From the NCBI GenBank assembly GCA_003599885.1, contig QZKW01000003.1, positions 1 to 64,000 on the forward strand: a DNA stretch of 64,000 bases. Direction: 5' to 3'. Within the stretch, counting starts at the first letter, position 1. Every line of letters begins with the position of its first letter. This document shows positions 1 to 7,488 of this stretch, piece after piece. The DNA is from Desulfobacteraceae bacterium. Lineage in GTDB: Bacteria > Desulfobacterota > Desulfobacteria > Desulfobacterales > Desulfosalsimonadaceae. A program made the position numbers and the translations under genes. The notes beneath the pieces were generated by a model that was given only the letters and a program-made list of their open reading frames with translations, was not told the origin of the DNA and did not search any database.

Positions 1-76
1 CGAGGAACCGAATGCGGGAAAACCGCACGTTCGGGACTGTGCGGGGGGCGCCGGGTAACCGGCGTTCCTACCGCAG
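1..76 (+). mobile_element. 3' end (domains V-VI) of a group II intron
   Basis: This looks like the last two domains of a group II intron whose body and reverse transcriptase would lie left of the window. Domain V (about 5-37) folds as CGAA/TTCG, a two-base CG bulge and TGCGG/CCGCA closed by an A-rich GAAAA loop. Domain VI follows as GCGG (41-44), CGCCGG-GTAA-CCGGCG (49-64) and CCGC (71-74). A single unpaired A at 70 sits where the lariat branch point belongs, about seven bases before the likely 3' splice site near 76. The triad region reads AAC rather than the usual AGC or CGC, with an A-A mismatch, so the copy may be degenerate. Only RNA shape supports this call; no protein part is visible. 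Confidence 0.6.
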
Positions 77-329
77 AAGAAAAGTAACAAAAGAACCCAG
101 CCCGTGCGCTGCGGTAATCCCTGCCCCCTCGGTTTCCGTGGCGTGGGCAAAAACTCGCTGACAAAGTGGAATGCCGAGGGGCGTTATCTCAATCTCATTT
201 CCCGCAACCGTCAAGTTCATTGGTTTTTAGCCGCTCAAACAGTTTGCCCCCGTGATCCACGAAAACCATCAGGTTCAGGGCCGCATCGCAATGGGCAAAA
301 AAACCCCGCCGGATGCATTTTTTTTCTGC

Positions 330-371
330 TTGACGGGTCAGCATCAAATGTTTAAACTATGTCTAAACATT
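330..371 (+). promoter_or_regulatory. Promoter with overlapping palindromic operator for mazEF
   Basis: A TTGACG -35 box (330-335) and a TAAACT -10 box (353-358) are separated by 17 bp. An 8-bp inverted repeat, AATGTTTA (347-354) and TAAACATT (364-371), straddles the -10 box and likely start site. The antitoxin ATG follows at 397 behind a GAGGAG-like ribosome site. An operator over the promoter fits the autorepression typical of MazE/MazF complexes; the binding itself is inferred. Confidence 0.55.
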
Positions 372-396
372 AAACCGTCGTTTTGAGGAGATTACC

Positions 397-648
397 ATGA
401 CCGAAGCCGTGCTGGATATCAAGCAGTGGGGAAATAATTTAGGGGTTCGCCTGCCTGCAGCGGTGGCTCGCGCAGCGCACTTATACGTCGATCAGCGGGT
501 GCGCATTTCAGTGGAAGACAGGGCCATCGTGATTCGACCCTTAGAAGATGCTGAACCGACCCTGGATCAGCGCCTGTCCATGTTTGATCCGGCCCGACAT
601 GGAGGAGAGGTAATGCAGAGTCAGGCTGTTGGGGCTGAGCGGTGGTAA
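397..648 (+). CDS. mazE: MazE-like antitoxin (AbrB/SpoVT fold)
   Basis: An 83-residue protein opening with the swapped-hairpin AbrB/MazE domain: the IKQWGNNLGVRLP segment (about residues 8-20) is the family signature (WGNSxxVRIP). The acidic C-terminal half (EDAEPTLDQRL and onward) would be the disordered tail that wraps and neutralises the toxin. The stop overlaps the toxin start by 7 bp, so the pair is translationally coupled. A promoter with a palindrome lies just upstream. Its role, binding MazF and repressing the operon, is inferred from family and neighbour. Confidence 0.85.
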   Translation: MTEAVLDIKQWGNNLGVRLPAAVARAAHLYVDQRVRISVEDRAIVIRPLEDAEPTLDQRLSMFDPARHGGEVMQSQAVGAERW

Positions 649-1034
649 CGGCAGGCAAAAAAGCCAAAGACAGCCCCCCGTGGGTACCTGCCCGGCAGGA
701 TATCATCTGGATCGATTGTAATCCCCAGGCAGGACAGGAAATGCGCGATGTTCACCCGTTTCTGGTGCTTTCTCCGCGCAACTTCAACAACACGACGTCC
801 CTGGTCATTGGCTTGCCAATGACCACAGCGGAATATAATGCCGACAACCCGTTTGCCGTTGCCATCGGTCAGGCCAAAAGCAAGGCAGGGAAAACCAGTT
901 ACGTCCTCTGCCACCAGCCAAAATCTTTCGACTGGCGGGTGCGCGGCGCAAGGGCGCATCCGCTCAAAAGGCTGGCGGATTTGCCCTTTGCTGATATATG
1001 CCGGCGTTTGAATCAGATCATTCAGTTGGGGTAA
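642..1034 (+). CDS. mazF: MazF/PemK-family endoribonuclease toxin
   Basis: A 130-residue protein of the MazF/PemK (CcdB-fold) type, which cuts mRNA at short sequence motifs. The fold hallmarks are visible: a DIIWIDCNPQAGQEMRDVHPFLVLSP segment (QxGxExxxxRP-like, here with DVHP), a central VIGLPMTT strand and a late TSYVLCHQPKSFDWR strand. The start is GTG at 642, inside the end of mazE; with about 20 extra N-terminal residues it is slightly longer than common MazF (about 110). It closely resembles the ChpB/PemK subgroup. The RP pair of the usual motif is replaced by HP, so activity is likely but not certain. Confidence 0.85.
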   Translation: MVTAGKKAKDSPPWVPARQDIIWIDCNPQAGQEMRDVHPFLVLSPRNFNNTTSLVIGLPMTTAEYNADNPFAVAIGQAKSKAGKTSYVLCHQPKSFDWRVRGARAHPLKRLADLPFADICRRLNQIIQLG

Positions 1035-1064
1035 GACCCAGCCCGTTTTTATTTTCCGGAATAT

Positions 1065-1688
1065 CTATTTTCCCGGTTTTCCCGCAGGCGTTGCCTTTTC
1101 CGGGGCCACAATCACCGCTTTGTTAATGACCACCGCTTTCACCGGCACATCTCCGGCCCCGTTGCGGATGGTTGTGGGTTCTTTTGCAATGGCGTCCACC
1201 ACATCCATCCCCTCCACTACCCGGCCGAACACGCAATACCCCCAGCCCCGGATATTTTTGGCCGTAAAATCCAGAAACCCATTGTCCACGGTATTGATAA
1301 AAAACTGGGCGGAGGCGGAATGGGGATCTGATGTCCGGGCCATGGCCACCGTGCCCCGCAGATTTTTAAGACCATTGTCCGCTTCATTTTCGATGGCCGC
1401 TTTGGCGGTTTTCTGCTGCATATTTTCCGTAAACCCGCCGCCCTGAATCATAAATCCCTGGATCACCCGGTGAAATATCGTGCCATTATAAAATCCGTCC
1501 CGGACATAAGCCAAAAAATTATCAACGGTTTTGGGGGCTTTCTGAGGGTCCAGCGCGATGACGATGATCCCGTGGCTGGTTTCCAGCCGCACTTTGGTGG
1601 GCTCTGCGGGCTTTTCGACCGCAAATACAACCGTGGACACACCTGCGATCAGAAATAAACATCCGATAATTTTAAATAAATTTTTCAT
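1065..1688 (-). CDS. Exported peptidyl-prolyl cis-trans isomerase (cyclophilin type)
   Basis: A 207-residue cyclophilin that isomerises X-Pro bonds, predicted periplasmic because residues 1-24 form a signal peptide ([18 protein letters not shown]...VFA). The catalytic landmarks are present: [13 protein letters not shown], the MART strand (Q-x-MAR region), SASAQFFIN and a [13 protein letters not shown] motif. The ATG at 1688 is chosen over a TTG two codons earlier because AAGGAG sits eight bases before it. It closes the minus-strand metal-uptake operon, 80 bp after cbiO; whether it is co-transcribed or functionally tied to it is not clear. Confidence 0.9.
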   Translation of the reverse strand: MKNLFKIIGCLFLIAGVSTVVFAVEKPAEPTKVRLETSHGIIVIALDPQKAPKTVDNFLAYVRDGFYNGTIFHRVIQGFMIQGGGFTENMQQKTAKAAIENEADNGLKNLRGTVAMARTSDPHSASAQFFINTVDNGFLDFTAKNIRGWGYCVFGRVVEGMDVVDAIAKEPTTIRNGAGDVPVKAVVINKAVIVAPEKATPAGKPGK

Positions 1689-1774
1689 ATTCAAACTCCT
1701 TACTGTTTTGTTAATTCATGGGCATCAGTTCCCTGCCGCCCGCCATGCAGGATTATTTTGGGTTTTTATGTCCG

Positions 1775-2608
1775 TCAATGATCGTGCGGCACATTCCCAT
1801 GCACATGGGCATGATCGTGAACATGCGAATGCACCTGGTCTTTTGTTTCATCCGTGCAGGGGTTGCCGCACTGAGGGCAATTCTGCATCCGCAACGGTTT
1901 TTCCAGACCGCTGTCAGCCAGCAAGGCATCGTTTTGGAAAATTTCGCGGGTCGGCCCGTCGGCGGTAATCCGGCCGCCATGCAGCACAATGGTGCGCTGA
2001 CAAAGATCCATGGCCATGTCCAGGTCATGGGTGGCAATAATTTTGGTGTGTTCAAAGGTCTTGAGCAATTCGATCAGGCGTCGGCGCGCACGGGGGTCCA
2101 GACTGGAACTGGGTTCGTCCATCACCAGAATGTCCGGCGACATGGAAAGCACGGAAGCGATGGCCACGGCGCGTTTTTCCCCGCCGGAAAGCTTGAAGGG
2201 CGGCCTTTTGCAAAGGTGCGGCACACCAACAGTTTCCAATGCCTGCGTCACTTTACGTTCCACCTCCGCAACCGGAAACCCCAGGTTGAGGGGACCGAAG
2301 GCCACGTCATCGAAAACCGTGGGCATGAACAACTGGTCGTCGGGATCCTGAAACACCATGCCCACCGACCGGCGCACGACTTTGAGATTTTTGGCGATCA
2401 CGGGATAGCCGCCGATGCTTAATTCTCCCTGGGTGGCGGTCAGGCAGCCGTTGAGATGCATCAAAAGCGTGGATTTGCCCGCGCCGTTGGCTCCCACCAA
2501 CGCTACGGACTCGCCATGGCCGATGTGAAATGAGATTCCATTCAGCCCGATGGTGCCGTCCGGGTAAATATAATGCAGATCCTTGCCATCAATGGTATGG
2601 TGGCTCAT
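1775..2608 (-). CDS. cbiO: ECF nickel/cobalt transporter ATPase CbiO with metal-binding tail
   Basis: A 277-residue ABC ATPase that powers the CbiM/CbiQ importer from the cytoplasm. Visible motifs are Walker A GANGAGKST (about residue 38), the Q-loop FQDPDDQLF, signature LSGGEKRAVAIA, Walker B DILVMDEPSSSLDPRAR and the switch His in ATHDLD. The last 40 residues are unusual: CPQCGNPC followed by a His-rich run with eight His in 18 residues ending in PHDH. Such a tail is not part of the standard fold and would plausibly bind Ni, Co or Zn. The start overlaps the cbiQ stop by 4 bp (ATGA), so translation is coupled. Confidence 0.93.
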   Translation of the reverse strand: MSHHTIDGKDLHYIYPDGTIGLNGISFHIGHGESVALVGANGAGKSTLLMHLNGCLTATQGELSIGGYPVIAKNLKVVRRSVGMVFQDPDDQLFMPTVFDDVAFGPLNLGFPVAEVERKVTQALETVGVPHLCKRPPFKLSGGEKRAVAIASVLSMSPDILVMDEPSSSLDPRARRRLIELLKTFEHTKIIATHDLDMAMDLCQRTIVLHGGRITADGPTREIFQNDALLADSGLEKPLRMQNCPQCGNPCTDETKDQVHSHVHDHAHVHGNVPHDH

Positions 2609-3417
2609 GTGAACAATCCCGTAATGAAAAGGCCCAGTTTCATGGGCAAATTATAAAAACGCAGCAGCGTGAACACCATCGTCCAGGCGGCCACATAGAT
2701 CACTTCCCTGATGCCGAATCGCATGGGCCGCAGGATGGGAATATGTCCCTCGAAGCCCCGGCAGCACATGGCCAGATGAATGCGCTGGGCACGGTCCAGG
2801 GTGCGCAGCAGCAGGTGGCCCACCATGGAGGCGAAGGGTTTGAAGCCCATGCCCTTGGATTCAAAAACGCGTAACGACCGGGCGCGCATCAGGCGTGCGG
2901 CCTCGTCCGTAAGAACAAAAATATATCGATAAAGAAAGAGCAGTTGAACCACAAAGGGTTTGGGCACGGCCAGCTTTTCCAGGGCCAGACAGACGGTGTT
3001 GAAACCGGTCAGGGCGATGAGGGTCAGGGCGGCCATGACGGTGAGGGTAAAGCGCATCAGAATGGAGAGGTATGAGACCCATCCGCCGGAAATGCCGATG
3101 CTTCCAAAATGGAAAAGTATCTCGCGATCCAGCAGGGGATTGAAAATGCCGACAAAAATGGCGAATGGCGAGACGATCATCACCTTGCGCAATAAATACG
3201 TCAGGGGCAGATCGCCATAGGCAATCTGGACCAAGGGAAAAATGAAAAAAGGAATCATGGCCGACACTTCATATTTGCCGAAGGAGACCACGGCCACAAT
3301 GAACACCAGGGTGGTGATCAGTTTGGCCCTGGGGTCCAAATGATGCAGCGGGGTGTCCCCCGTTGCCAGGGTATCCATCCTGCCGATATCAAACAGGTTG
3401 CTGTCGATTTTGAACAT
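2605..3417 (-). CDS. cbiQ: ECF transporter transmembrane subunit CbiQ
   Basis: The membrane coupling (T) component of the Ni/Co ECF importer. The family signature HHLDPRAKL occurs about 25 residues in, followed by several hydrophobic helices; the cytoplasmic ARSLRVFESKG and QRIHLAMCCRGFEG segments match the two Ala-Arg-Gly-like coupling motifs (here ARS and CRG) that contact CbiO. I place the start at ATG 3417, giving 270 residues. A TTG at 3465 with AGGGG upstream would add 16 hydrophobic residues that are not typical of the family. It lies between cbiM and cbiO. Confidence 0.9.
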   Translation of the reverse strand: MFKIDSNLFDIGRMDTLATGDTPLHHLDPRAKLITTLVFIVAVVSFGKYEVSAMIPFFIFPLVQIAYGDLPLTYLLRKVMIVSPFAIFVGIFNPLLDREILFHFGSIGISGGWVSYLSILMRFTLTVMAALTLIALTGFNTVCLALEKLAVPKPFVVQLLFLYRYIFVLTDEAARLMRARSLRVFESKGMGFKPFASMVGHLLLRTLDRAQRIHLAMCCRGFEGHIPILRPMRFGIREVIYVAAWTMVFTLLRFYNLPMKLGLFITGLFT

Positions 3418-3517
3418 GGTGAAACACCCATAAAACAGAAATAAAAAACCGGCGGGCAGAAGCAATATTTCCCCTGCTCACCGGTTCTTTTAGACGATAT
3501 TGCCGCAATGGGCAAGT

Positions 3518-4555
3518 TTATTTCGCGTTATTCCCCCGTCGCTTCAATATCAGACCGATCAGCACCGCCATAAAAAGCGTCAATGCGCCGCCCACCAGAC
3601 CGGCCACCGACGTTCCCGCATCCACTGCGGGCCAGGAGGGCGGCGATTCGGCTTCACCCTCCGGTTCTTCGCCATCTGCCTTGAAACCGTAATCGGGCAG
3701 GAAGGCGGTTTTCTCCTGAAGATCGCGCAGCGATGCGTGTATTCCATCCCGGTTTTCCAGCTCCTCGTGGCCCGACGTCTTGAACATGGACCATTCCAGA
3801 CCGTCCGGATTGGCGGAAGCGAACCAACTGAAAGCCGCACCGGTGATGACGGCGCAGGTCAGGAGCCCGATCAGAACCGGACGCAGGGCGGCCCGGTCAA
3901 TGGGCGCAGGGTGGCTCGCGGGGGTGACAATTTCGGGACGGGCTTTCCAGACAAAGCCCACCACGGCGGCCGTAACAAATCCTTCCACAACACCGATGGC
4001 CAGATGAATCGGCTGCATCATCAACACAAAAGTGGCGAAAGGAAGTTCCGATATGCCCGAAAAGAGCGTTTGCAGAACCACGCTGAAGGCCCCCAGTTGC
4101 AGGGCCGCAACGCTTGCCAGCATCGCGCCCGCAAAAATGCGCCCCTGGGAGGATTGACCATTGACGATACGTTTGAAGATAAACGGATAGGCCACAAAAC
4201 AAGGCCAAAACCCCAGATTAAAAATATTGCATCCCAGCGCCAGCAGACCGCCATCCGCGAAAAACAGCGCCTGAACGGTCAAGACCGACGCGATGGTGAG
4301 AAAGGCGGCGCTGGGTCCGAGCAGGATCGCCAGGATCATCCCCCCGCCCAGGTGCCCACTGGAACCGGTGGCCGGTATGGTGAAATTTATCATCTGGGCC
4401 GCGAAAATAAACGCGCCCAGAACCCCCATGAGCGGCACCTTGCTGTCGTCCAGCCCTTCCGTGACTTTTTTGGAGCTATAGGCGATTAACCCTGCGGTGG
4501 CCGCCCATATGGCGCCTCCGACTGCCGGTGAAATTAACGCATCTGCCATATGCAT
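3518..4555 (-). CDS. cbiM: Ni/Co substrate-binding membrane subunit CbiM fused to a PDGLE (CbiN/NikN-like) domain
   Basis: The substrate-specific S component of the importer, 345 residues. It starts at ATG 4555, which has AAGGAG nearby and yields the N-terminus Met-His-Met-Ala-Asp. In CbiM/NikM the free Met1-His2 end is itself part of the metal site, so this start matters. Seven or so hydrophobic helices follow, with GSSGHLGGG carrying another metal-ligand His. The C-terminal third contains the PDGLEWSMF motif, a soluble acidic loop and a final membrane helix before KRRGNNAK, i.e. a fused PDGLE/NikN module, which explains why no separate cbiN gene is present. Nickel and cobalt cannot be told apart from sequence alone. 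Confidence 0.92.
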   Translation of the reverse strand: MHMADALISPAVGGAIWAATAGLIAYSSKKVTEGLDDSKVPLMGVLGAFIFAAQMINFTIPATGSSGHLGGGMILAILLGPSAAFLTIASVLTVQALFFADGGLLALGCNIFNLGFWPCFVAYPFIFKRIVNGQSSQGRIFAGAMLASVAALQLGAFSVVLQTLFSGISELPFATFVLMMQPIHLAIGVVEGFVTAAVVGFVWKARPEIVTPASHPAPIDRAALRPVLIGLLTCAVITGAAFSWFASANPDGLEWSMFKTSGHEELENRDGIHASLRDLQEKTAFLPDYGFKADGEEPEGEAESPPSWPAVDAGTSVAGLVGGALTLFMAVLIGLILKRRGNNAK

Positions 4556-4681
4556 GACTTTATCTCCTTTTGGTTGGGCCATAAACCCGATTATTGTTTG
4601 AAATTTGGATGCAAAAATGTTGATGGATGATTTCTGCATTTATGTTGCATTGCATCCTGCTTGATATCAAGCAGGATAAAA

Positions 4682-5830
4682 TCAGAATTCCACCGCCAAC
4701 TGGGTGGTTACCCCCTGATTAATATCATTATTTGCGTATTCCTGATACTGATATTCCAATCCCAGACGGGCGCATTCAAAGGGATGACAAAAAACCGTGC
4801 ATCCATATCCTGTTTCCGGCAGAAAATCGCCGCAATCATCCGTGCCTTCATATTTAAGACCGCATCCCACATGAGACGAGCCCATAAAAGAAATTTCCGT
4901 GGTCCATGCCGCAGGCCGGATGGTGTCTCCTTCCGGGGCAAAGGCCAAGTCTCCGGCCTTGAAATCATCCAGTGCGCCGACGTATTCAACGGTAAAAGTG
5001 ACGGATTCTTTAAGTTCCAGGGAAAGATGCGCCGCCAGCCCGCCAACCGCATCATTTATGCCATCCGGCGCGCCATCGCCATCCAGATCATTAAATTCCG
5101 ACAACCCGTCACTATCCGCCATATTGGACAGGTAAGAGAGACCAGCGGCAAGTTCAAAGTCTCTTGCATCGTCTTCCGGCAGGCCGCAGGTGAACCCGGT
5201 AAAAAAGCTGTTGATATGATTTTTTTTGCCGAGTTCATCCACATCTCCGTTAAACACGCCGGCAAACACATCCACCATCTCCGGGTGATATCCCGCAAAT
5301 ACGGCGCTTTCCCGGGTTTCCCCAAGCTCCAAAGTGAAAGGATCGCTGATAAACACCGTATCATATACGCCGAACGGCACATAGAGTTTCCCGGCATGCA
5401 AATATGCCGGTATGTCATCGGTTCCGGTAAACGTAATGAACCCTTCATCCAGATCCATAGGTTCGGTGTCGTCCTCTTCCCACAAGGCCAGGGCATGGCC
5501 GGACACATGCTCGTTAAGCTTCACATCCAGCCCCAGCTCAAAGGTGCTCAGGGTGATGTCGCTTTCTTCAGTATCCGCTTCACCCGCCGCATCCGGCTCG
5601 AATTTGGAATACCCGGCTTCCGCCTCCAGAAGTCCGCTGAGGGTTATTTTATCGGACCAGTGAGACAGCGTTTCATCATTAAAAGGTTTTCTTTCAAGAT
5701 CCTCAATCCGTCTGGACAGCTCATCAATCCTTGACTCCGCTGATTTTTCATGAAACGCCAGGGCCGGGCTGCAAATTATCCAACCGGCGATCAGCAGGCC
5801 ACCGATCATCATCACGCCTGTTGTTTTCAT
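4682..5830 (-). CDS. Outer-membrane beta-barrel porin (LbtU-like)
   Basis: A 382-residue predicted outer-membrane protein. A signal peptide (MKTTGVMMIGGLLIAGWIICSPALA) is followed by a short coiled-coil (RIDELSRRIEDLER), then a barrel of alternating strands; it ends in Phe, as outer-membrane barrels do. It is rich in Asp/Glu loops such as DLDGDGAPDG, which look like calcium-type sites. Similar proteins are annotated as LbtU-family siderophore porins; the substrate here is unknown. The ATG at 5830 has a perfect GGAGG. It precedes cbiM on the same strand (127 bp), suggesting that it passes metal or a metal chelate to the CbiMQO importer. Confidence 0.75.
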   Translation of the reverse strand: MKTTGVMMIGGLLIAGWIICSPALAFHEKSAESRIDELSRRIEDLERKPFNDETLSHWSDKITLSGLLEAEAGYSKFEPDAAGEADTEESDITLSTFELGLDVKLNEHVSGHALALWEEDDTEPMDLDEGFITFTGTDDIPAYLHAGKLYVPFGVYDTVFISDPFTLELGETRESAVFAGYHPEMVDVFAGVFNGDVDELGKKNHINSFFTGFTCGLPEDDARDFELAAGLSYLSNMADSDGLSEFNDLDGDGAPDGINDAVGGLAAHLSLELKESVTFTVEYVGALDDFKAGDLAFAPEGDTIRPAAWTTEISFMGSSHVGCGLKYEGTDDCGDFLPETGYGCTVFCHPFECARLGLEYQYQEYANNDINQGVTTQLAVEF

Positions 5831-6178
5831 GATTGATCCCTCCTTCCACTTTGTATCAGCCATAAACCGTTTTTCATGCGATCTTTCCTCCTGTTGCTTG
5901 TAAATTAATCGAATTGCTTCGCATAACGCTATAACTTCTTATTTTTATTATTATTTATATAAAAATTCGAACCTGTGTATCCGCCACGATCTCAGGGCAA
6001 AAAAAAACCACGACAGATTTTCCGTATCGTTACGATACAAAAACCTTCGTGGTTTTAATGCTTAATTAATTTAATAAATTATCGGCTAAAAGGCGTTGCG
6101 TTCGCCAGCTTCTGCCGACGGTTAGAAATTACCTATCGCTTCAAAATTTCTTTGTCAACCTAAAAGACAAGGCGCCTT
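5831..6178 (-). promoter_or_regulatory. Structured leader with terminator hairpin upstream of the porin-cbi operon
   Basis: This 348-bp stretch holds no gene. Read on the minus strand it contains, in order, a TTGACA hexamer (6158-6153), a two-tier hairpin (TCGGC/GCCGA outside GGCG/CGCC, 6118-6082), and a terminator: AAAACCACGA pairs with TCGTGGTTTT (arms 6056-6047 and 6013-6004), with an inner GTATCG-TAA-CGATAC stem, then nine U. About 175 bases of leader and a good ribosome site for the porin follow. It may simply terminate the gene ending at 6179, or attenuate the metal operon. I saw no cobalamin-box or other known riboswitch core. Confidence 0.5.
5999..6056 (-). terminator. Rho-independent terminator (or attenuator)
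   Basis: Ten-base arms at 6056-6047 and 6013-6004 (CCACGA core) enclose a second perfect six-base stem (6038-6033 with 6029-6024). On the minus strand the structure is followed directly by nine T (6007-5999). The nested stem is stronger than needed for simple termination. Confidence 0.75.
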
Positions 6179-6514
6179 CTATCTGGATCCGCCGCTGCCT
6201 CTTCCGAACACATCCCGGCCGGCCAGGGGATTATACAATTTTTTGATGGCTTCCTTGATGACGTCCGTGCTTTTCAGGGCCACGATGGACTGGATGAGTT
6301 TTTCTTCCCCGTCTGCGGGAAGAACGCAGGCGTTTGATGCATCAAACGGCAGGTCCGGAAATCCTTTCAGAAGCTTTTTCTGATCTTTTTCGTTCATTTT
6401 CACCTGAATTGCTTTTTTGCCGTCAATTTCCTGAATTTTGTCTGCAACGTCGGCCGCTTCGATTTGTTTCGTCTTTTCATCATCAAGAAAAATATTAATA
6501 AAAAAATCAGCCAT
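6179..6514 (-). CDS. Small conserved-looking protein of unknown function
   Basis: A 111-residue soluble protein that I do not recognise. It opens with a hydrophobic strand (MADFFINIFLDD), then a charged region rich in Lys, Glu and Asp with predicted helices (KTKQIEAADVADKIQEIDG and KAIQVKMNEKDQKKLL), and ends in a Gly/Arg/Ser tail. There is no signal peptide or membrane segment. AGGAGG eight bases before the ATG makes real translation likely. It stands alone, followed by the terminator at 6056-5999. Confidence 0.65.
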   Translation of the reverse strand: MADFFINIFLDDEKTKQIEAADVADKIQEIDGKKAIQVKMNEKDQKKLLKGFPDLPFDASNACVLPADGEEKLIQSIVALKSTDVIKEAIKKLYNPLAGRDVFGRGSGGSR

Positions 6515-6583
6515 CTTTACAACCTCCTAATTAAAAGAATAAATTAAAATCCGCCAAAATTTCATATGAAATATATGAAAGGG

Positions 6584-7360
6584 TCAGGGTCTGTCAAGAA
6601 CGGAAAAAAAGCCGGGTACTCCCTGAATTATTTTCCCGTTGGTCAGGATTTCATCACACCCCGCATCCATGGCTTTTCTCGCCTGGTCTTCGGTTGGCGG
6701 CAAAAAAGCAATCACAAGCGCGTTTCTCCGGTGATAGCGGTCCACAATGGATTTTGTAAACAAGGGACGCGGCCCGAGGGCAGGGGGCAACGCATACGTC
6801 CGGCCGGGCCTGATGCCGCCCAGCCACGGCATGCCCAAAAAAACCGCAAGACCGGCCCGTTGGCATTCGGGTTTTCGGGCATAGAAGTGTGCGCCGGGAA
6901 ACATGCGATGAACCATCGTTTCGTGAGTGGCGCACCAGGTAAGAAATTTCGCCTGCCGGATGATCTGCTGTTTCATGCCGTTCTTTTCAGCCCACTCCCC
7001 CAGCGCCCGGATGGTCTGTTCCCCTTTTTCGGGTTTGATGTCAAAGGTCCAGGAACACTCGCCGAAAGCCGATAAGAACTGATCCAGAAACAGAATTTTT
7101 TCACCGTTTGACAACCTGAACATTTCCAGTTCCTGCCGGGTCAGATCAAAAATATTTCGGCGGTCGCCGGCCAGCCGGCTCAAGGTCGGGTCATGGGCCA
7201 GAACGATATGGCGGTCTTTGGTAATCCGCAGGTCGGTTTCAAGGGCCGTAAATCCCATGTCCACCGCAGATTGAAACGCTTCCCGGGTGTTTTCAACCGC
7301 TTTTTCACAAAAGCCGCGATGGCTGATCCATATTGGTTTTTGGGGAGAAATGGGTTTCAT
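6584..7360 (-). CDS. Glycerophosphodiester phosphodiesterase family protein
   Basis: A 258-residue TIM-barrel enzyme that hydrolyses glycerophosphodiesters from lipid turnover to glycerol-3-phosphate and an alcohol. The active-site pattern is complete at the N-terminus: SHRGF (His-Arg), ENTREAF, LETDLRITKDRHIVLAHDPTL with the metal ligands Glu, Asp and His. A C-terminal DAGCDEILTNG is the closing strand of the family. There is no signal peptide, so it is cytoplasmic. No Shine-Dalgarno is evident before the ATG. It is divergent from the amidohydrolase at 7489. Confidence 0.88.
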   Translation of the reverse strand: MKPISPQKPIWISHRGFCEKAVENTREAFQSAVDMGFTALETDLRITKDRHIVLAHDPTLSRLAGDRRNIFDLTRQELEMFRLSNGEKILFLDQFLSAFGECSWTFDIKPEKGEQTIRALGEWAEKNGMKQQIIRQAKFLTWCATHETMVHRMFPGAHFYARKPECQRAGLAVFLGMPWLGGIRPGRTYALPPALGPRPLFTKSIVDRYHRRNALVIAFLPPTEDQARKAMDAGCDEILTNGKIIQGVPGFFSVLDRP

Positions 7361-7488
7361 GATGGCCGATATAGAATCTTTTAATTTGCAGAGTTAAATA
7401 TTGCAGGCACTTCGGATAGTTAGTATAGATTAACAGTTACAGGAAAACCACCACTAAATATTTCATAACCAATGAAATTAAAGGATGG

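Noticed and set aside
104-355. 83-residue reading frame after the intron end
   Set aside because: No ribosome site, low-complexity and Pro/Gly/Arg-rich, and it runs into the mazEF promoter. Treated as non-coding.
3418-3465. TTG start adding 16 residues to CbiQ
   Set aside because: Has an AGGGG nearby, but the extra hydrophobic stretch is not typical of CbiQ; ATG 3417 preferred, with some doubt.
3500-4489. 329-residue plus-strand frame opposite cbiM
   Set aside because: Antisense shadow of a clear membrane protein; His/Arg/Gly-rich composition typical of complement frames.
5831-6178. Cobalamin riboswitch before the cbi operon
   Set aside because: No B12-box-like GCCACTG core or matching helices on either strand; only a generic structured leader and a terminator.
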